64,000 bases of DNA from G963664935 sp963664935 (GTDB taxonomy: Bacteria; Pseudomonadota; Gammaproteobacteria; Methylococcales; G963664935), in the NCBI GenBank assembly GCA_963664935.2, contig CAXXSE010000001.1, positions 186,001 through 250,000 of the forward strand, written 5' to 3'. Each line of letters begins with the position of its first letter. Position 1 is the stretch's first letter. Made by a program: the position numbers and the translations under genes. Positions 45,841 to 55,319 of the stretch are shown here, piece after piece. Under the pieces are notes generated by a model, which saw nothing but the letters and a program-made list of their open reading frames with translations, made no database searches and was not told where the DNA came from.

Positions 45841-46680
45841 ATGGCGGCGCATATCTACGACCTTCATTGCCATTCCACCGCTTCGGACGGTGTGCTCAAC
45901 CCGGAAGCATTAGTCCAACTCGCGTCCAAACATGCGATCAATACCTTGGCGCTTACCGACCATGACACAACGGCGGGTTTGAAAGAAGCAAAAACCGCCG
46001 CGGATCGGATAGGCATCAACCTGATCCCCGGTATCGAGATATCAACCAGTTGGAACGATAAATGTTTTCATATTGTCGGTTTGAATATCAAACCCGAACA
46101 TCCGAATCTGCAAAAAGGCATTCGAGGCATCCAAAAAATTCGATTTAGGCGTGCTGAATTAATGGCCGACCAACTCGAACAATATGGCGCGGGTAAGAAT
46201 ATCGGCGCCTGGGTGATGAAATCCGCGAATGGAGGGATGGTGACGCGAACCCATTTTGCCCAGTACTTGGTCAACCATGGCTACGGAAAAAATATCCGGG
46301 ATATTTTCAAACACTTCCTTGTCTGTGGGAAACCGGGGTTTGTTTCCACCCTATGGGCTGACCTGGACGACGTCGTCGCATGGATTAACGAGTCCGGAGG
46401 CGTTGCGGTCCTGGCCCATCCAATGCGTTACAAATTAAACGCCAAGGCGATGCGAAATCTCTTGTCCGCATTTAAAACCGCGGGAGGCAAAGCCATCGAA
46501 GTGGTCTGTGGCAGCAACAGCGACCAAGACACTCGAAATACCGCTGAATTGGCTCGCGGGCATGGGCTTCTCGGGTCCGTTGGCTCAGATTTCCATAACC
46601 CGGGAAACACCTGGATAGCACTGGGTAAATTGGCGCCGCTTCCAAGGGGGATTGAACCCGTCTGGTCTTTTTTTCTTTGA
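45841..46680 (+). CDS. PHP-domain phosphoesterase (TrpH/RNase AM type)
   Basis: 279 residues with the PHP metal centre: IYDLHCHSTASDG (HxH), LTDHDTTAG, IPGIEIST, VAVLAHPMRY and a final GSDFHNPGN. The family includes E. coli YciV (RNase AM/Rnm), a 5'-3' exonuclease maturing rRNA 5' ends and acting on 3',5'-nucleotide bisphosphates. The ATG at 45841 puts the HxH motif near the N-terminus; an in-frame GTG at 45829 overlaps the ABC stop by 4 bp and would couple translation. Cytoplasmic. It ends 17 bp from the convergent ATPase gene. Confidence 0.88.
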   Translation: MAAHIYDLHCHSTASDGVLNPEALVQLASKHAINTLALTDHDTTAGLKEAKTAADRIGINLIPGIEISTSWNDKCFHIVGLNIKPEHPNLQKGIRGIQKIRFRRAELMADQLEQYGAGKNIGAWVMKSANGGMVTRTHFAQYLVNHGYGKNIRDIFKHFLVCGKPGFVSTLWADLDDVVAWINESGGVAVLAHPMRYKLNAKAMRNLLSAFKTAGGKAIEVVCGSNSDQDTRNTAELARGHGLLGSVGSDFHNPGNTWIALGKLAPLPRGIEPVWSFFL

Positions 46681-46697
46681 ATTGAAGTTACTCCAGT

Positions 46698-47852
46698 CTA
46701 TGTTTCCAGCCTATCTAAGCAGCTAAGTAACGAAACAGCCATGACCCCGTTTTTTAGGGGATAGTCCCTATCAATATTTGCGACAACCATTGCCGCGTCG
46801 ATTTGCAGTTCCTCAATGGTCTGATAAAAACCTGAGGTGACTTTAGGGGAGCTTGAACTTTTTATTTCAATCGCAATTTTTCTCGTGCCTTTTTCTAGAA
46901 TCAGATCAATTTCAGAGCCATGTAATGTGCGGTAGAAAGAGGCTTTGAATCGGGGGAAATTACTCAAAATATTTTCTATAACATATCCTTCAAAGGATGC
47001 ACCGTAGTAGGGAGTCGAAAACAAATCTTCGTAAGTCTCAATGCTTAAAAGAGTGTGCAACAAGCCGGAGTCTCGTACATATACTTTGGGAGATTTTACC
47101 AGGCGTTTCTTTAAATTGCTTGTGTATGGAGTTAAGGCACGAACGACGAAAGTTTGTTCTAAAAGGTCGATGTAACGTTTGACGCTATGAGATGAAATTC
47201 CCATGGAGTCCGCAAGTTTTGACGAATTTAATATTTGGCTGTGTACATGTGCCAACATTTTCCAAAATCTACTTAAAGTATTTGCTGGAATACTGAAACC
47301 AAGATTCGGAATATCGCGCTCCAGAAAACTCTTAATATATTCTTCCCGCCAGATCGAACTTGACTCATCATCGGTCGACAGAAGGCTAAGGGGATAGCCT
47401 CCTCTGAGCCAATGCTGATTTTGCTTAATCTCTGTAATTTCATTGCGCATGAAAGGCGTTATTTCGATGTATGCCAATCTACCTGCCAAAGACTCAGAAC
47501 TTTGGTGAATAAGATCCGGAGATGCAGATCCTAAAATCAGAAATTGACCGACTCTTTTCTTACGATCGATCTCACTTCTTAATAACGGAAAAATCTCCGG
47601 CAATCTTTGGATTTCATCCAAACAGATAAATCGATCCGAAAATTGAGCAAAAAAAGCTTCAGCCTCATTTAACATACTGAGGTCCGAATCTCTTTCCAAA
47701 TCCAGATACAACCCAACCTTGCTCTCTCGACAAAAGATATCAGCCAGGGTGGACTTGCCAACCTGCCTCGATCCCAATAGCGCTACAGCAGGAAAATTGC
47801 TTAACCTTTTTCCAATAGTATCTTCTATTTTTCGAGGAATAATACCGTTCAT
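46698..47852 (-). CDS. solitary AAA ATPase with DUF4143 domain
   Basis: A 384-residue P-loop protein: Walker A LLGSRQVGKSTLAD, Walker B FICLDEIQRLP, sensor ILGSASPDLI, then a winged-helix and a DUF4143 C-terminal part with the restriction-fold-like FYRTLHGSEIDLILEKG and IAIEIKSSSSPK (conserved E..D..K-type residues). These are common accessory ATPases, frequently transferred between genomes, whose role is not established. Codon use is more AT-rich than in the neighbours. A 45-bp inverted repeat overlies its start codon, suggesting autoregulation. Confidence 0.85.
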   Translation of the reverse strand: MNGIIPRKIEDTIGKRLSNFPAVALLGSRQVGKSTLADIFCRESKVGLYLDLERDSDLSMLNEAEAFFAQFSDRFICLDEIQRLPEIFPLLRSEIDRKKRVGQFLILGSASPDLIHQSSESLAGRLAYIEITPFMRNEITEIKQNQHWLRGGYPLSLLSTDDESSSIWREEYIKSFLERDIPNLGFSIPANTLSRFWKMLAHVHSQILNSSKLADSMGISSHSVKRYIDLLEQTFVVRALTPYTSNLKKRLVKSPKVYVRDSGLLHTLLSIETYEDLFSTPYYGASFEGYVIENILSNFPRFKASFYRTLHGSEIDLILEKGTRKIAIEIKSSSSPKVTSGFYQTIEELQIDAAMVVANIDRDYPLKNGVMAVSLLSCLDRLET

Positions 47853-47885
47853 ATATGAGAATGTATCTCATGTATGAACGGTATT
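47841..47885. promoter_or_regulatory. 20-bp inverted repeat over the ATPase start (putative operator)
   Basis: AATACCGTTCATATATGAGA pairs with TCTCATGTATGAACGGTATT (one mismatch) around a 5-nt spacer. The ATPase ATG (47850-47852) lies inside the left arm. In mRNA it would form a stem that hides the start; in DNA it would be a dimer-binding site. The remaining gap 47886-48096 holds no gene, only a solo end (GAATAGTTAC, about 48045) of the 120-bp MITE family. Confidence 0.65.
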
Positions 47886-48096
47886 CAAGTTTTTGAAACA
47901 CCAGAGCCACAGAAGAAAGTGGACCCTGCACGCAATATCTGGGAATATCTTTGGAGATAATAGCTAATTCCGCTGTTTTTAATCCTGAAGAATGCTAGAA
48001 AAGACAGAATGTTAAATAGTTAAGTTTTGTGTCTCCGGGTTCTTGCTGAATAGTTACTTTTTCTCTTAGTTTGTTGGTTTAATTGAATAAAGATTA

Positions 48097-50307
48097 ATGG
48101 AAACCTCACCCCAGCGGATATTACGTACCATATTTGGGTACGAATCCTTTCGCGGCGATCAAGAGGCGATCATCGAACATGTCGTCTCGGGCGGCGACGC
48201 AGTGGTATTGATGCCGACGGGTGGCGGCAAATCGTTGTGTTATCAGGTGCCATCGTTGATTCGGCCTGGAGTTGGCATTGTCGTATCTCCCTTAATTGCA
48301 CTCATGCAGGATCAAGTGAGTGCGATGCAACAACTGGGAATCCGCGCTACCTTTATTAATTCCACGCTTGTTTGGGATGAAGCTTCGAAACGGGAGGATT
48401 TAATGCGGCGTGGTCAATACGATTTGGTTTATATCGCCCCCGAACGATTGATGACCGAACGTTTCCTGAGCTGTTTGGAGTATACGCCTCTCGCCCTGTT
48501 TGCGATTGATGAAGCCCATTGCGTTTCTCAATGGGGCCACGATTTTAGACCGGAATATATTCAACTTTCGGCCCTGAAACAACGTTTTACCAATATCCCG
48601 TGTATCGCGCTGACCGCGACGGCGGACCCTCCCACCCACCAAGAGATTATTAACCGGCTGGGATTAGGTCAGGCTGAACGCTATTCCGCAAGTTTTAACC
48701 GGCCCAATATCCGCTATCGTATTCTGCAGAAAAACAATCCCCGCAAACAGGTCCTGCGGTTTCTCCGCGAAGAACATTCAGACGCTTCGGGCATTGTGTA
48801 TTGCTTGTCGCGGAAAAAAGTTGAAGCCACAGCCACGTTCCTTAGTGAAAATGGCTTTAGCGCTCTGCCTTACCATGCCGGTCTGCCCGCGAACATGAGG
48901 CAAACCAACCAGGAACGCTTTCTAAAAGAATCAAATATTGTCATTGTCGCCACCATCGCTTTCGGCATGGGGATCGACAAACCCGATGTCCGGTTTGTCG
49001 CCCACCTGGATATGCCCAAAAGCCTGGAAGGCTATTATCAGGAAACCGGCCGGGCGGGCCGCGACGGATTGCCTTCCGACGCTTGGATGACCTACGGTAT
49101 AGCCGATGTGGTGCTGTTGCGGCAACTGCTTGAAGGCTCGAATGCCGAAGAACGGATAAAGCGAATCGAACGACACAAACTCGAAGCCATGTTAGGCTTT
49201 TGTGAAACCACAACCTGCCGCCGTCAGGCATTACTTAGCTATTTCGCCGAACAACTGGCTGAACCCTGTGGAAACTGCGACACCTGTTTGGAACCCGTCG
49301 ACACCTGGGACGGTGCGGTTGCCGCCCAAAAAGCAATGTCCTGTGTTTATCGAACCGGCCAGCGGTTCGGTGTCAATTATCTGGTGGATGTGTTACGCGG
49401 GAAACAAAATGCGCGGATTGAACAATTCGGACATCACCGGGTCAGTACTTACGGGATAGGCAAAGACTTTGACGAAACCCAATGGAAATCGGTCTATCGT
49501 CAGTTGGTTGCAGCCGGTTTGCTGGCGGTGGATATCGATGGTCATGGTGGTTTGAAATTGACGGGAAAGAGCCGGGCCGTATTGAAAGGCGAACAACCGA
49601 TTCTATTTCGCAAAGATCCGGTACAAACTGGCCGGACGAAAAACAAAGTACAGCTTCAAAAAAAATCCTCGCGTCCGGAAGACGAGAACGGGAAAGCGTT
49701 GTGGGAATCATTGCGGTTGCGGCGATACGACTTGGCCCAAGAGCAAAACGTGCCGCCCTACGTTATTTTTCATGATTCGACCTTGAGCGAGATCGTAACC
49801 TATCGCCCCGGAAATATCGAAGAACTTCAATTCATTTCCGGAATCGGCGAATCCAAACTCAATCGATACGGAAATGCCATTCTTGAGGTCATCGAAAAGC
49901 ATGACGCTGAATGGGGGTGCCCGAATGACATTCCGACTCTAGCGGCCCTCTCGCCAAAACGCGGGAAGAAAGAAGTTGTCGATACGGTTGCGGTCACGCT
50001 CGAATTGTTTAAAAAGCGAAACACCCCGGCACAAATCGCAGCCGTACGGGAATTAAAAAGCTCGACGATCTACACCCATTTGGCCAAAGCGATAGAAGCG
50101 GGTGAAATTGAGACTACTGAGGTAGTTGATTTTTCGGACATTGAATTGCGCTCCATCGAATGCGCCTTTGAAATCCTGGATTCGGAGTCTCCTATGTCGC
50201 TTAGACCGGTATTCGACGTACTTGAAGAAAAATACGATTACGGGATCTTGCGTTGTGTCCGTGCCGGGATGATTGTACGGGGTGATTTTCCGGCAATATC
50301 GGTATAG
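48097..50307 (+). CDS. recQ: ATP-dependent DNA helicase RecQ with extra C-terminal HTH
   Basis: A 736-residue 3'-5' helicase of the RecF recombination pathway. RecA-like domains: LMPTGGGKSLCYQ, AIDEAHCVSQWGHDFRPEY, LTATADP, VATIAFGMGIDKPDVRFV, QETGRAGRDG. The RQC zinc site is in CETTTCRR and CGNCDTC. The HRDC domain lies around 510-590 (YVIFHDSTLSEIV, FISGIGESKLNRYG). Beyond E. coli RecQ (609 aa) it carries an extra ~120 residues with LFKKRNTPAQIAAVRELKSS, TIYTHLAKAIEAGEI, resembling the HTH_40 domain seen in many RecQs. Start: the ATG giving METSPQRILRTIFGYESFRG. Confidence 0.95.
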   Translation: METSPQRILRTIFGYESFRGDQEAIIEHVVSGGDAVVLMPTGGGKSLCYQVPSLIRPGVGIVVSPLIALMQDQVSAMQQLGIRATFINSTLVWDEASKREDLMRRGQYDLVYIAPERLMTERFLSCLEYTPLALFAIDEAHCVSQWGHDFRPEYIQLSALKQRFTNIPCIALTATADPPTHQEIINRLGLGQAERYSASFNRPNIRYRILQKNNPRKQVLRFLREEHSDASGIVYCLSRKKVEATATFLSENGFSALPYHAGLPANMRQTNQERFLKESNIVIVATIAFGMGIDKPDVRFVAHLDMPKSLEGYYQETGRAGRDGLPSDAWMTYGIADVVLLRQLLEGSNAEERIKRIERHKLEAMLGFCETTTCRRQALLSYFAEQLAEPCGNCDTCLEPVDTWDGAVAAQKAMSCVYRTGQRFGVNYLVDVLRGKQNARIEQFGHHRVSTYGIGKDFDETQWKSVYRQLVAAGLLAVDIDGHGGLKLTGKSRAVLKGEQPILFRKDPVQTGRTKNKVQLQKKSSRPEDENGKALWESLRLRRYDLAQEQNVPPYVIFHDSTLSEIVTYRPGNIEELQFISGIGESKLNRYGNAILEVIEKHDAEWGCPNDIPTLAALSPKRGKKEVVDTVAVTLELFKKRNTPAQIAAVRELKSSTIYTHLAKAIEAGEIETTEVVDFSDIELRSIECAFEILDSESPMSLRPVFDVLEEKYDYGILRCVRAGMIVRGDFPAISV

Positions 50308-50336
50308 CACCTCGGTCCACTAAAGATAATTTTTTA

Positions 50337-50828
50337 TCAGCCTGACGGTCGGCAACGTGCGGGTCGATAGTAGGTTGCGATGGTCCCACCGGTACAGTCC
50401 CATTTTGTGCTGCCGCCCATCCCAACGGGTCTGAAGATTATGTCATCATCAAAGCCAACTCCACTAATGGTAGCGTTATTGTAAACAACTCTTATTTGTG
50501 TTTTGTCATCGGCATCGTGTTCAATTACTATTTCGTTGACCCACTTTGTATTAAAATCGGTAGGGTCATCTACGCCGGCTGTACTATTGTTTTCAGGCCA
50601 AACCCCGGTAATTTGGTAAGTTTCTTCAACTTTCGAGAGGACAATACTGACTATACTAATCCCCTCTGAAATCTTGCCGCGTGTTCTGTAGTCTTTATAC
50701 GTAGGAATAGCCATCATCATTAAAATCGATAAAATGGAAAGGGCTGATAGAAGCTCGATTAAAGTGAAACCACGTTGATGCACTTGAGGTCTGATATCCA
50801 TAGTCGCGATCCCCGATTGTGAACTCAT
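50337..50828 (-). CDS. type IV pilin-like major/minor pilin
   Basis: A 163-residue pilin with the prepilin peptidase site RG|FTLIELLSALSILSILMM (cleavage after G20, E25 as the mature E5), a hydrophobic helix to about residue 42 and a beta-rich globular domain. It ends with a cysteine pair (WDCTGGTIATYYRPARC) that forms the usual D-loop disulphide. The N-terminal leader is long; the internal ATG at residue 10 is an alternative start. It is the third gene of a minus-strand cluster after two HAMP-type membrane proteins, only 3 bp after the second one's stop. No other pilus genes are nearby. Confidence 0.85.
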   Translation of the reverse strand: MSSQSGIATMDIRPQVHQRGFTLIELLSALSILSILMMMAIPTYKDYRTRGKISEGISIVSIVLSKVEETYQITGVWPENNSTAGVDDPTDFNTKWVNEIVIEHDADDKTQIRVVYNNATISGVGFDDDIIFRPVGMGGSTKWDCTGGTIATYYRPARCRPSG

Positions 50829-51070
50829 GGTTTACTTATCCGGTTGCACCGGCGATAACTCGCTAACTTCGGATGTGTCATCCCCTTCTTCCAAACCTGT
50901 GTTGAATTCACCCAACTGCATACGCAAATGTTGCACGGTTTCCGCTGCAATTGAACCATCATCTAACTGTGAAACAAGCTTCTCGGTAGTTTGTTTGAGC
51001 CCCTATAGTGCTCACGAAATTGTTGGGTGGTCTGGGTGAGTTGGGCGCCAAGATGGTGGAAATTGTCCGT

Positions 51071-52486
51071 AGTCTATTCCAATCTATAAATGGCCCTGAA
51101 ACAGAGGGGTAGAGAATCTACCTGAAGAGGCAAATCAGGCAATACTCCGCTCCTGCTCAAAGATGGTTTTGAAAAGTTTACGTTTGGCCTCATTCATCTG
51201 TTTGACTGCGTCATTGTCGCTGATTGAGAAGGCAATTGCATCCAGCTTTTTAAAGGTGGTTCCCAGTTTGAGATATTGGTTTGCATCAGGTAATGATTTG
51301 AGCTTCTCGTAGGGTGTCATCATTAACTTGTAGGGATAGCTCTTTTTCACCTTTCCTTTGTTGTCTTCTTTTGGGACAGGAAAAAAGCAAGGACGATGGA
51401 AGTTGATATAGGGGTTGAAATACTCTCTGTGAAATTCATTAAGTTGAGGCGCCCAGTACCCCGGGATATGGTCGTACCCCAGATGTTTGCGGATGATGGT
51501 TCCGTTCTTGGACTCGGCGAGTGCATTGTCGTTGGAATGGCGTGGGCGTGATTTGGTCAGGTCAATATGGAGCTTTCCGAGCAGTTTTGCCACGGTATGA
51601 TTGATGTATTCCGAACCGTTATCCGCGTGAAATGCCAGGATGACAAAAGGGAAGATTTCGATCAGCATCTCCAGGACCGGAATCATGAAACGCTCAGTAA
51701 TCCGTTCTACGGAGAATATACATTCAAATTGCGTGACTTCATCAACCGCATTGATATGGTAAACCCCTTTGATCCCATCCAGGTCGCCCTGATGGACTGT
51801 GTCGATCCGTAGAAAGCCTGGTTTACCTTCTGAATTGGGTTTTCGTCGCTCGCCTATCTGAGAGCGTTTTGAAGCGGGTTTATCAAACTGGCGGCGCTGT
51901 CGTTGATAACACGTAGAATGACGAAGATTATAGAGATGGGCAACCGAAATCTTTGCTAAGCGCTCATAGCGATAATCCTCATAGATCAAAAGCATCCGCT
52001 CACAGATCTTCTTGGTGGCTGCACCGCAGAGTGTCCCATGGAGCTTGTCGGTCTCAGCTAACAGCACTGCGTCCTCAGGGCGGTAGAAGCGTTCAAATCC
52101 CGATGCTGTACGCTGTTGGCGCTTGATGTATCCGGTTTTTTTGTATTGCTGTACCAGCCGTTTCACTTGCCGTGGAGAATAGCCACTCACCTGCTCCAGA
52201 TAGCGGATGATCAATCCCTTACCGTTCTTGCTGCAAGAGATATAACTGAATTTGACCAATGTACGCCGAATCCACTGGTAGCGCTCTTCCTTGTTGGTAA
52301 TTGAAAACTCAACCTCCACAGTTCCTTCGAGAAAGATGCGGACGTCATCCAATGTTTTTATCTTTTTGTCACTCATATAGATCACCATAGGTGACCATCA
52401 TGAGCAGAAATTACTCCTCAGGTACAGGGCCGTTTCACGTTAGAATCACGGCTCCCGTTCAGGGCCATTTCATATTGGACAAGACT
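51071..52486 (-). mobile_element. insertion sequence copy 1 (1416 bp, TSD TCCGT)
   Basis: The ends AGTCTATTCCAATCTATAAA and the inverse of AGTCTTGTCCAATATGAAAT (both continuing TGGCCCTGAA) form imperfect terminal inverted repeats of about 30 bp. The flanks are TCCGT on both sides (51066-51070 and 52487-52491), a clean 5-bp target duplication, so insertion was a single recent event. One intact transposase ORF. A second copy lies at 53781-55195 with a handful of differences. Confidence 0.92.
51135..52388 (-). CDS. DDE (rve-type) transposase, IS copy 1
   Basis: A 417-residue transposase. The N-terminal HTH part contains YLEQVSGYSPRQVKRLVQQY. The integrase core has the DDE residues in FLRIDTVHQGD, LAFHADNGSEYINH and NDNALAESKNG. 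The start MVIYMSDKKIKTLDD could also be the second methionine (MSDKKIK). The family looks like an IS481/IS3-superfamily relative; exact family not resolved. The ORF is intact and so could mobilise both copies. Confidence 0.92.
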   Translation of the reverse strand: MVIYMSDKKIKTLDDVRIFLEGTVEVEFSITNKEERYQWIRRTLVKFSYISCSKNGKGLIIRYLEQVSGYSPRQVKRLVQQYKKTGYIKRQQRTASGFERFYRPEDAVLLAETDKLHGTLCGAATKKICERMLLIYEDYRYERLAKISVAHLYNLRHSTCYQRQRRQFDKPASKRSQIGERRKPNSEGKPGFLRIDTVHQGDLDGIKGVYHINAVDEVTQFECIFSVERITERFMIPVLEMLIEIFPFVILAFHADNGSEYINHTVAKLLGKLHIDLTKSRPRHSNDNALAESKNGTIIRKHLGYDHIPGYWAPQLNEFHREYFNPYINFHRPCFFPVPKEDNKGKVKKSYPYKLMMTPYEKLKSLPDANQYLKLGTTFKKLDAIAFSISDNDAVKQMNEAKRKLFKTIFEQERSIA

Positions 52487-52945
52487 TCCGTTTTCCGAAA
52501 ATGCGTTATTATGGTAAGATCGCCTGCGCTAATTTTCTTCAAATTTTGCTCTAATTGGTAGAGTGGACCAGCGATGCGATGGCTCGATTTCAGCGAAGCG
52601 AAAAAAAAGATGCTTAAGCCAACAATCTCGGTTAGCCCTATCGCAATCGAATAAGTTACACGGGGTGAAGCATTAACGATCACTATGTCGGACACTAGAA
52701 ATCCGACGATAAGGGTCGTGTTAATCAGGAGAAAAGCGCTTAGGATACCAAGTAGCACAAACCGGTATTGAAAATCACCGTCGACTACGATTTGCGTCCT
52801 TCGCTGTTTCATGGTTTGTTCATTCCTTTTATTCGGTCGTCAGGAAAATTTAAATTACACTCGAGCGAGTGTTATAGAAAATCGGATCGATAAAACTTTA
52901 AGTTTCCAATCGTAAACGCCGAAGGGATGCCGACAGACCATTCGG

Positions 52946-53440
52946 TCAGTGGGAATTTTCTTCTAATATTTGTCCCAATTCGTTGAGCTCTCGAGCGATA
53001 TTTTTGAATTCATCATGTTTTCTAAGTGTGGTGCGGGCTGAAAACGATCCCTGCTTAAATGCTTTGATTTGACGCTCAAACGCGACGATAGGACCGACCA
53101 GCCGATGTGTCAATAAAACGGAAAAAATCACCACCAATATTGCGTAGGCAAGAGTACAAACCAAGACTACGCTTATCGCGGCCGAGGCCTGGCTCTGAAT
53201 CGCATTTGAATGATAGTTGGACCATGGAGATTCCTCTAGAATCTCTAAAAAGAGACTTCCGAACGCCAAGTATAAGACCGAAGTCACCGATACAAGGAAA
53301 AGGATTGTCAGGAGAACCGCATAAATGGGGAATTTTAACTGAAGAGATGGCTGTAAAAGCTTCATCTTCCGACGCGGGTTCAAGGTCAAAAAACTTTCTG
53401 GATTTTGGCCGGTCTTTTCTGCATTGACGGATGTATTCAC
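52946..53440 (-). CDS. short HAMP-type membrane protein
   Basis: A 164-residue inner-membrane protein: cytosolic N-terminus (about 1-32), membrane helix 36-60 (FPIYAVLLTILFLVSVTSVL), a short periplasmic loop with ESPWSNYHSNAIQ, membrane helix 88-112, then a HAMP-like signal unit HRLVGPIVAFERQIKAFKQG, SFSARTTLRKHDEFKNIARE and a short helix. It has no output domain (no kinase, MCP or GGDEF part), so it is a stand-alone transducer or a structural helper. It is first in the cluster HAMP-HAMP-pilin. Function unknown; a role in pilus or chemosensory signalling is inference. Confidence 0.7.
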   Translation of the reverse strand: MNTSVNAEKTGQNPESFLTLNPRRKMKLLQPSLQLKFPIYAVLLTILFLVSVTSVLYLAFGSLFLEILEESPWSNYHSNAIQSQASAAISVVLVCTLAYAILVVIFSVLLTHRLVGPIVAFERQIKAFKQGSFSARTTLRKHDEFKNIARELNELGQILEENSH

Positions 53441-53493
53441 ACTTGACTCCTATTACCTCTCTTGATATCCACCGATCTGTATCGAAAAAAGAT

Positions 53494-53616
53494 GTAACTA
53501 TTCAGCTTACTCCTGAAATCCGCCATTTCTACGTAAAAAAATGATCATTTACACCTAATAACCTCACATTTGCCGCCTTGAACTGACAAATTACCGGGTT
53601 CAATCTGAACAATTAT
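53494..53616. repeat. 120-bp miniature inverted-repeat element, copy 3
   Basis: GTAACTATTCAGCTTACTCC to the inverse AATCTGAACAATTATAA, with the CCTGAAATCCGCC core and AAAAAAATGATCATTT and CCTCACATTTGCCGCC inside. It is the most diverged of the three copies at the right end. It sits in the promoter region of the HAMP/pilin cluster, about 55 bp upstream of its first start. Confidence 0.7.
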
Positions 53617-53780
53617 AAAAATATAGGTACTATTAAAAAAATCAATCCCCCTATATAACTAAATATCCAGTATAGTGGAGTAATGCAAATTTTCTGAGGA
53701 GTAGTTCCCAGTTCTTAATTTGTTTAGATCCTAAATCCGTGAGTTCATCTTACCATAAAACACGCTAACATACTGATAAC

Positions 53781-55195
53781 AGTCTATTCCAATCTATAAA
53801 TGGCCCTGAAACAGAGGGGTATAGAATCTACCTGAAGAGGCAAATCAGGCAATACTCCGCTCCTGCTCAAAGATGGTTTTGAAAAGTTTACGTTTGGCCT
53901 CATTCATCTGTTTGACTGCGTCATTGTCGCTGATTGAGAAGGCAATTGCATCCAGCTTTTTAAAGGTGGTCCCCAGTTTGAGATATTGGTTTGCATCAGG
54001 TAATGATTTGAGCTTCTCGTAGGGTGTCATCATTAACTTGTAGGGATAGCTCTTTTTCACCTTTCCTTTGTTGTCTTCTTTTGGGACAGGAAAAAAGCAA
54101 GGACTATGGAAGTTGATATAGGGGTTGAAATACTCTCTGTGAAATTCATTAAGTTGAGGCGCCCAGTACCCCGGGATATGGTCGTACCCCAGATGTTTGC
54201 GGATGATGGTTCCGTTCTTGGACTCGCCGAGTGCATTGTCGTTGGAATGGCGTGGGCGTGATTTGGTCAGGTCAATATGGAGCTTTCCGAGCAGTTTTGC
54301 CACGGTATGATTGATGTATTCCGAACCGTTATCCGCGTGAAATGCCAGGATGACAAAAGGGAAGATTTCGATCAGCATCTCCAGGACCGGAATCATGAAA
54401 CGCTCAGTAATCCGTTCTACGGAGAATATACATTCAAATTGCGTGACTTCATCAACCGCATTGATATGGTAAACCCCTTTGATCCCATCCAGGTCGCCCT
54501 GATGGACTGTGTCGATCCGTAGAAAGCCTGGTTTACCTTCTGAATTGGGTTTTCGTCGCTCGCCTATCTGAGAGCGTTTTGAAGCGGTTTTATCAAACTG
54601 GCGGCGCTGTCGTTGATAACACGTAGAATGACGAAGATTATAGAGATGGGCAACCGAAATCTTTGCTAAGCGCTCATAGCGATAATCCTCATAGATCAAA
54701 AGCATCCGCTCACAGATCTTCTTGGTGGCTGCACCGCAGAGTGTCCCATGGAGCTTGTCGGTCTCAGCTAACAGCACTGCGTCCTCAGGGCGGTAGAAGC
54801 GTTCAAATCCCGATGCTGTACGCTGTTGGCGCTTGATGTATCCGGTTTTTTGTATTGCTGTACCAGCCGTTTCACTTGCCGTGGAGAATAGCCACTCACC
54901 TGCTCCAGATAGCGGATGATCAATCCCTTACCGTTCTTGCTGCAAGAGATATAACTGAATTTGACCAATGTACGCCGAATCCACTGGTAGCGCTCTTCCT
55001 TGTTGGTAATTGAAAACTCAACCTCCACAGTTCCTTCGAGAAAGATGCGGACGTCATCCAATGTTTTTATCTTTTTGTCACTCATATAGATCACCATAGG
55101 TGACCATCATGAGCAGAAATTACTCCTCAGGTACAGGGCCGTTTCACGTTGTAATCACGGCTCCCGTTCAGGGCCATTTCATATTGGACAAGACT
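53781..55195 (-). mobile_element. insertion sequence copy 2 (1415 bp, TSD ATAAC)
   Basis: The same ends as copy 1, with ATAAC immediately outside both (53776-53780 and 55196-55200). It differs from copy 1 by a few substitutions and one missing T in the T-run near 54846-54852. The two copies are in direct orientation and bracket the first HAMP gene and MITE copy 3, so recombination between them could delete or excise that segment. Confidence 0.92.
53845..55097 (-). pseudogene. DDE transposase of IS copy 2, frameshifted
   Basis: Identical in plan to the copy 1 transposase. The T-run after codon 89 has six T instead of seven, so the first 88 or so residues (54768-55097) and the remainder (53845-54777) are in different frames. 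It also changes the residue before the catalytic glutamate (NALGESKNG instead of NALAESKNG). It is inactive unless frameshifting occurs at the T-run or the base is an assembly error. Confidence 0.9.
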
Positions 55196-55319
55196 ATAAC
55201 TAGTTATAAAACGGGTATAATACAGATCTCAATCAACTGCACCCAGCAGGTGATCCGTGAATCGGTTTATTTTGGAATAATCTGATAGTTCAATGCGTTA
55301 TTAGGTTTTAAAATAATTA

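Larger units (their letters stand above)
50832..52812 (-). pseudogene. HAMP-type membrane protein disrupted by IS copy 1
   Basis: Starts at 52812 (MKQRRTQIVVDGDFQYRFVL), with two membrane helices (about 17-38 and 50-72), then a HAMP-like SSHRIAGPLYQLEQNLKKIS and AGDLTIITHFRKT. The frame is cut by the IS at 52486. Beyond the IS, at 51070, the reading resumes precisely across the 5-bp duplication as DNFHHLGAQLTQTTQQFREH. A one-base shift follows near 51003, then LKQTTEKLVSQLDDGSIAAE and the tail to the TAA at 50832. The intact protein would have about 190 residues. It is a paralogue of the gene at 52946-53440. Confidence 0.82.
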
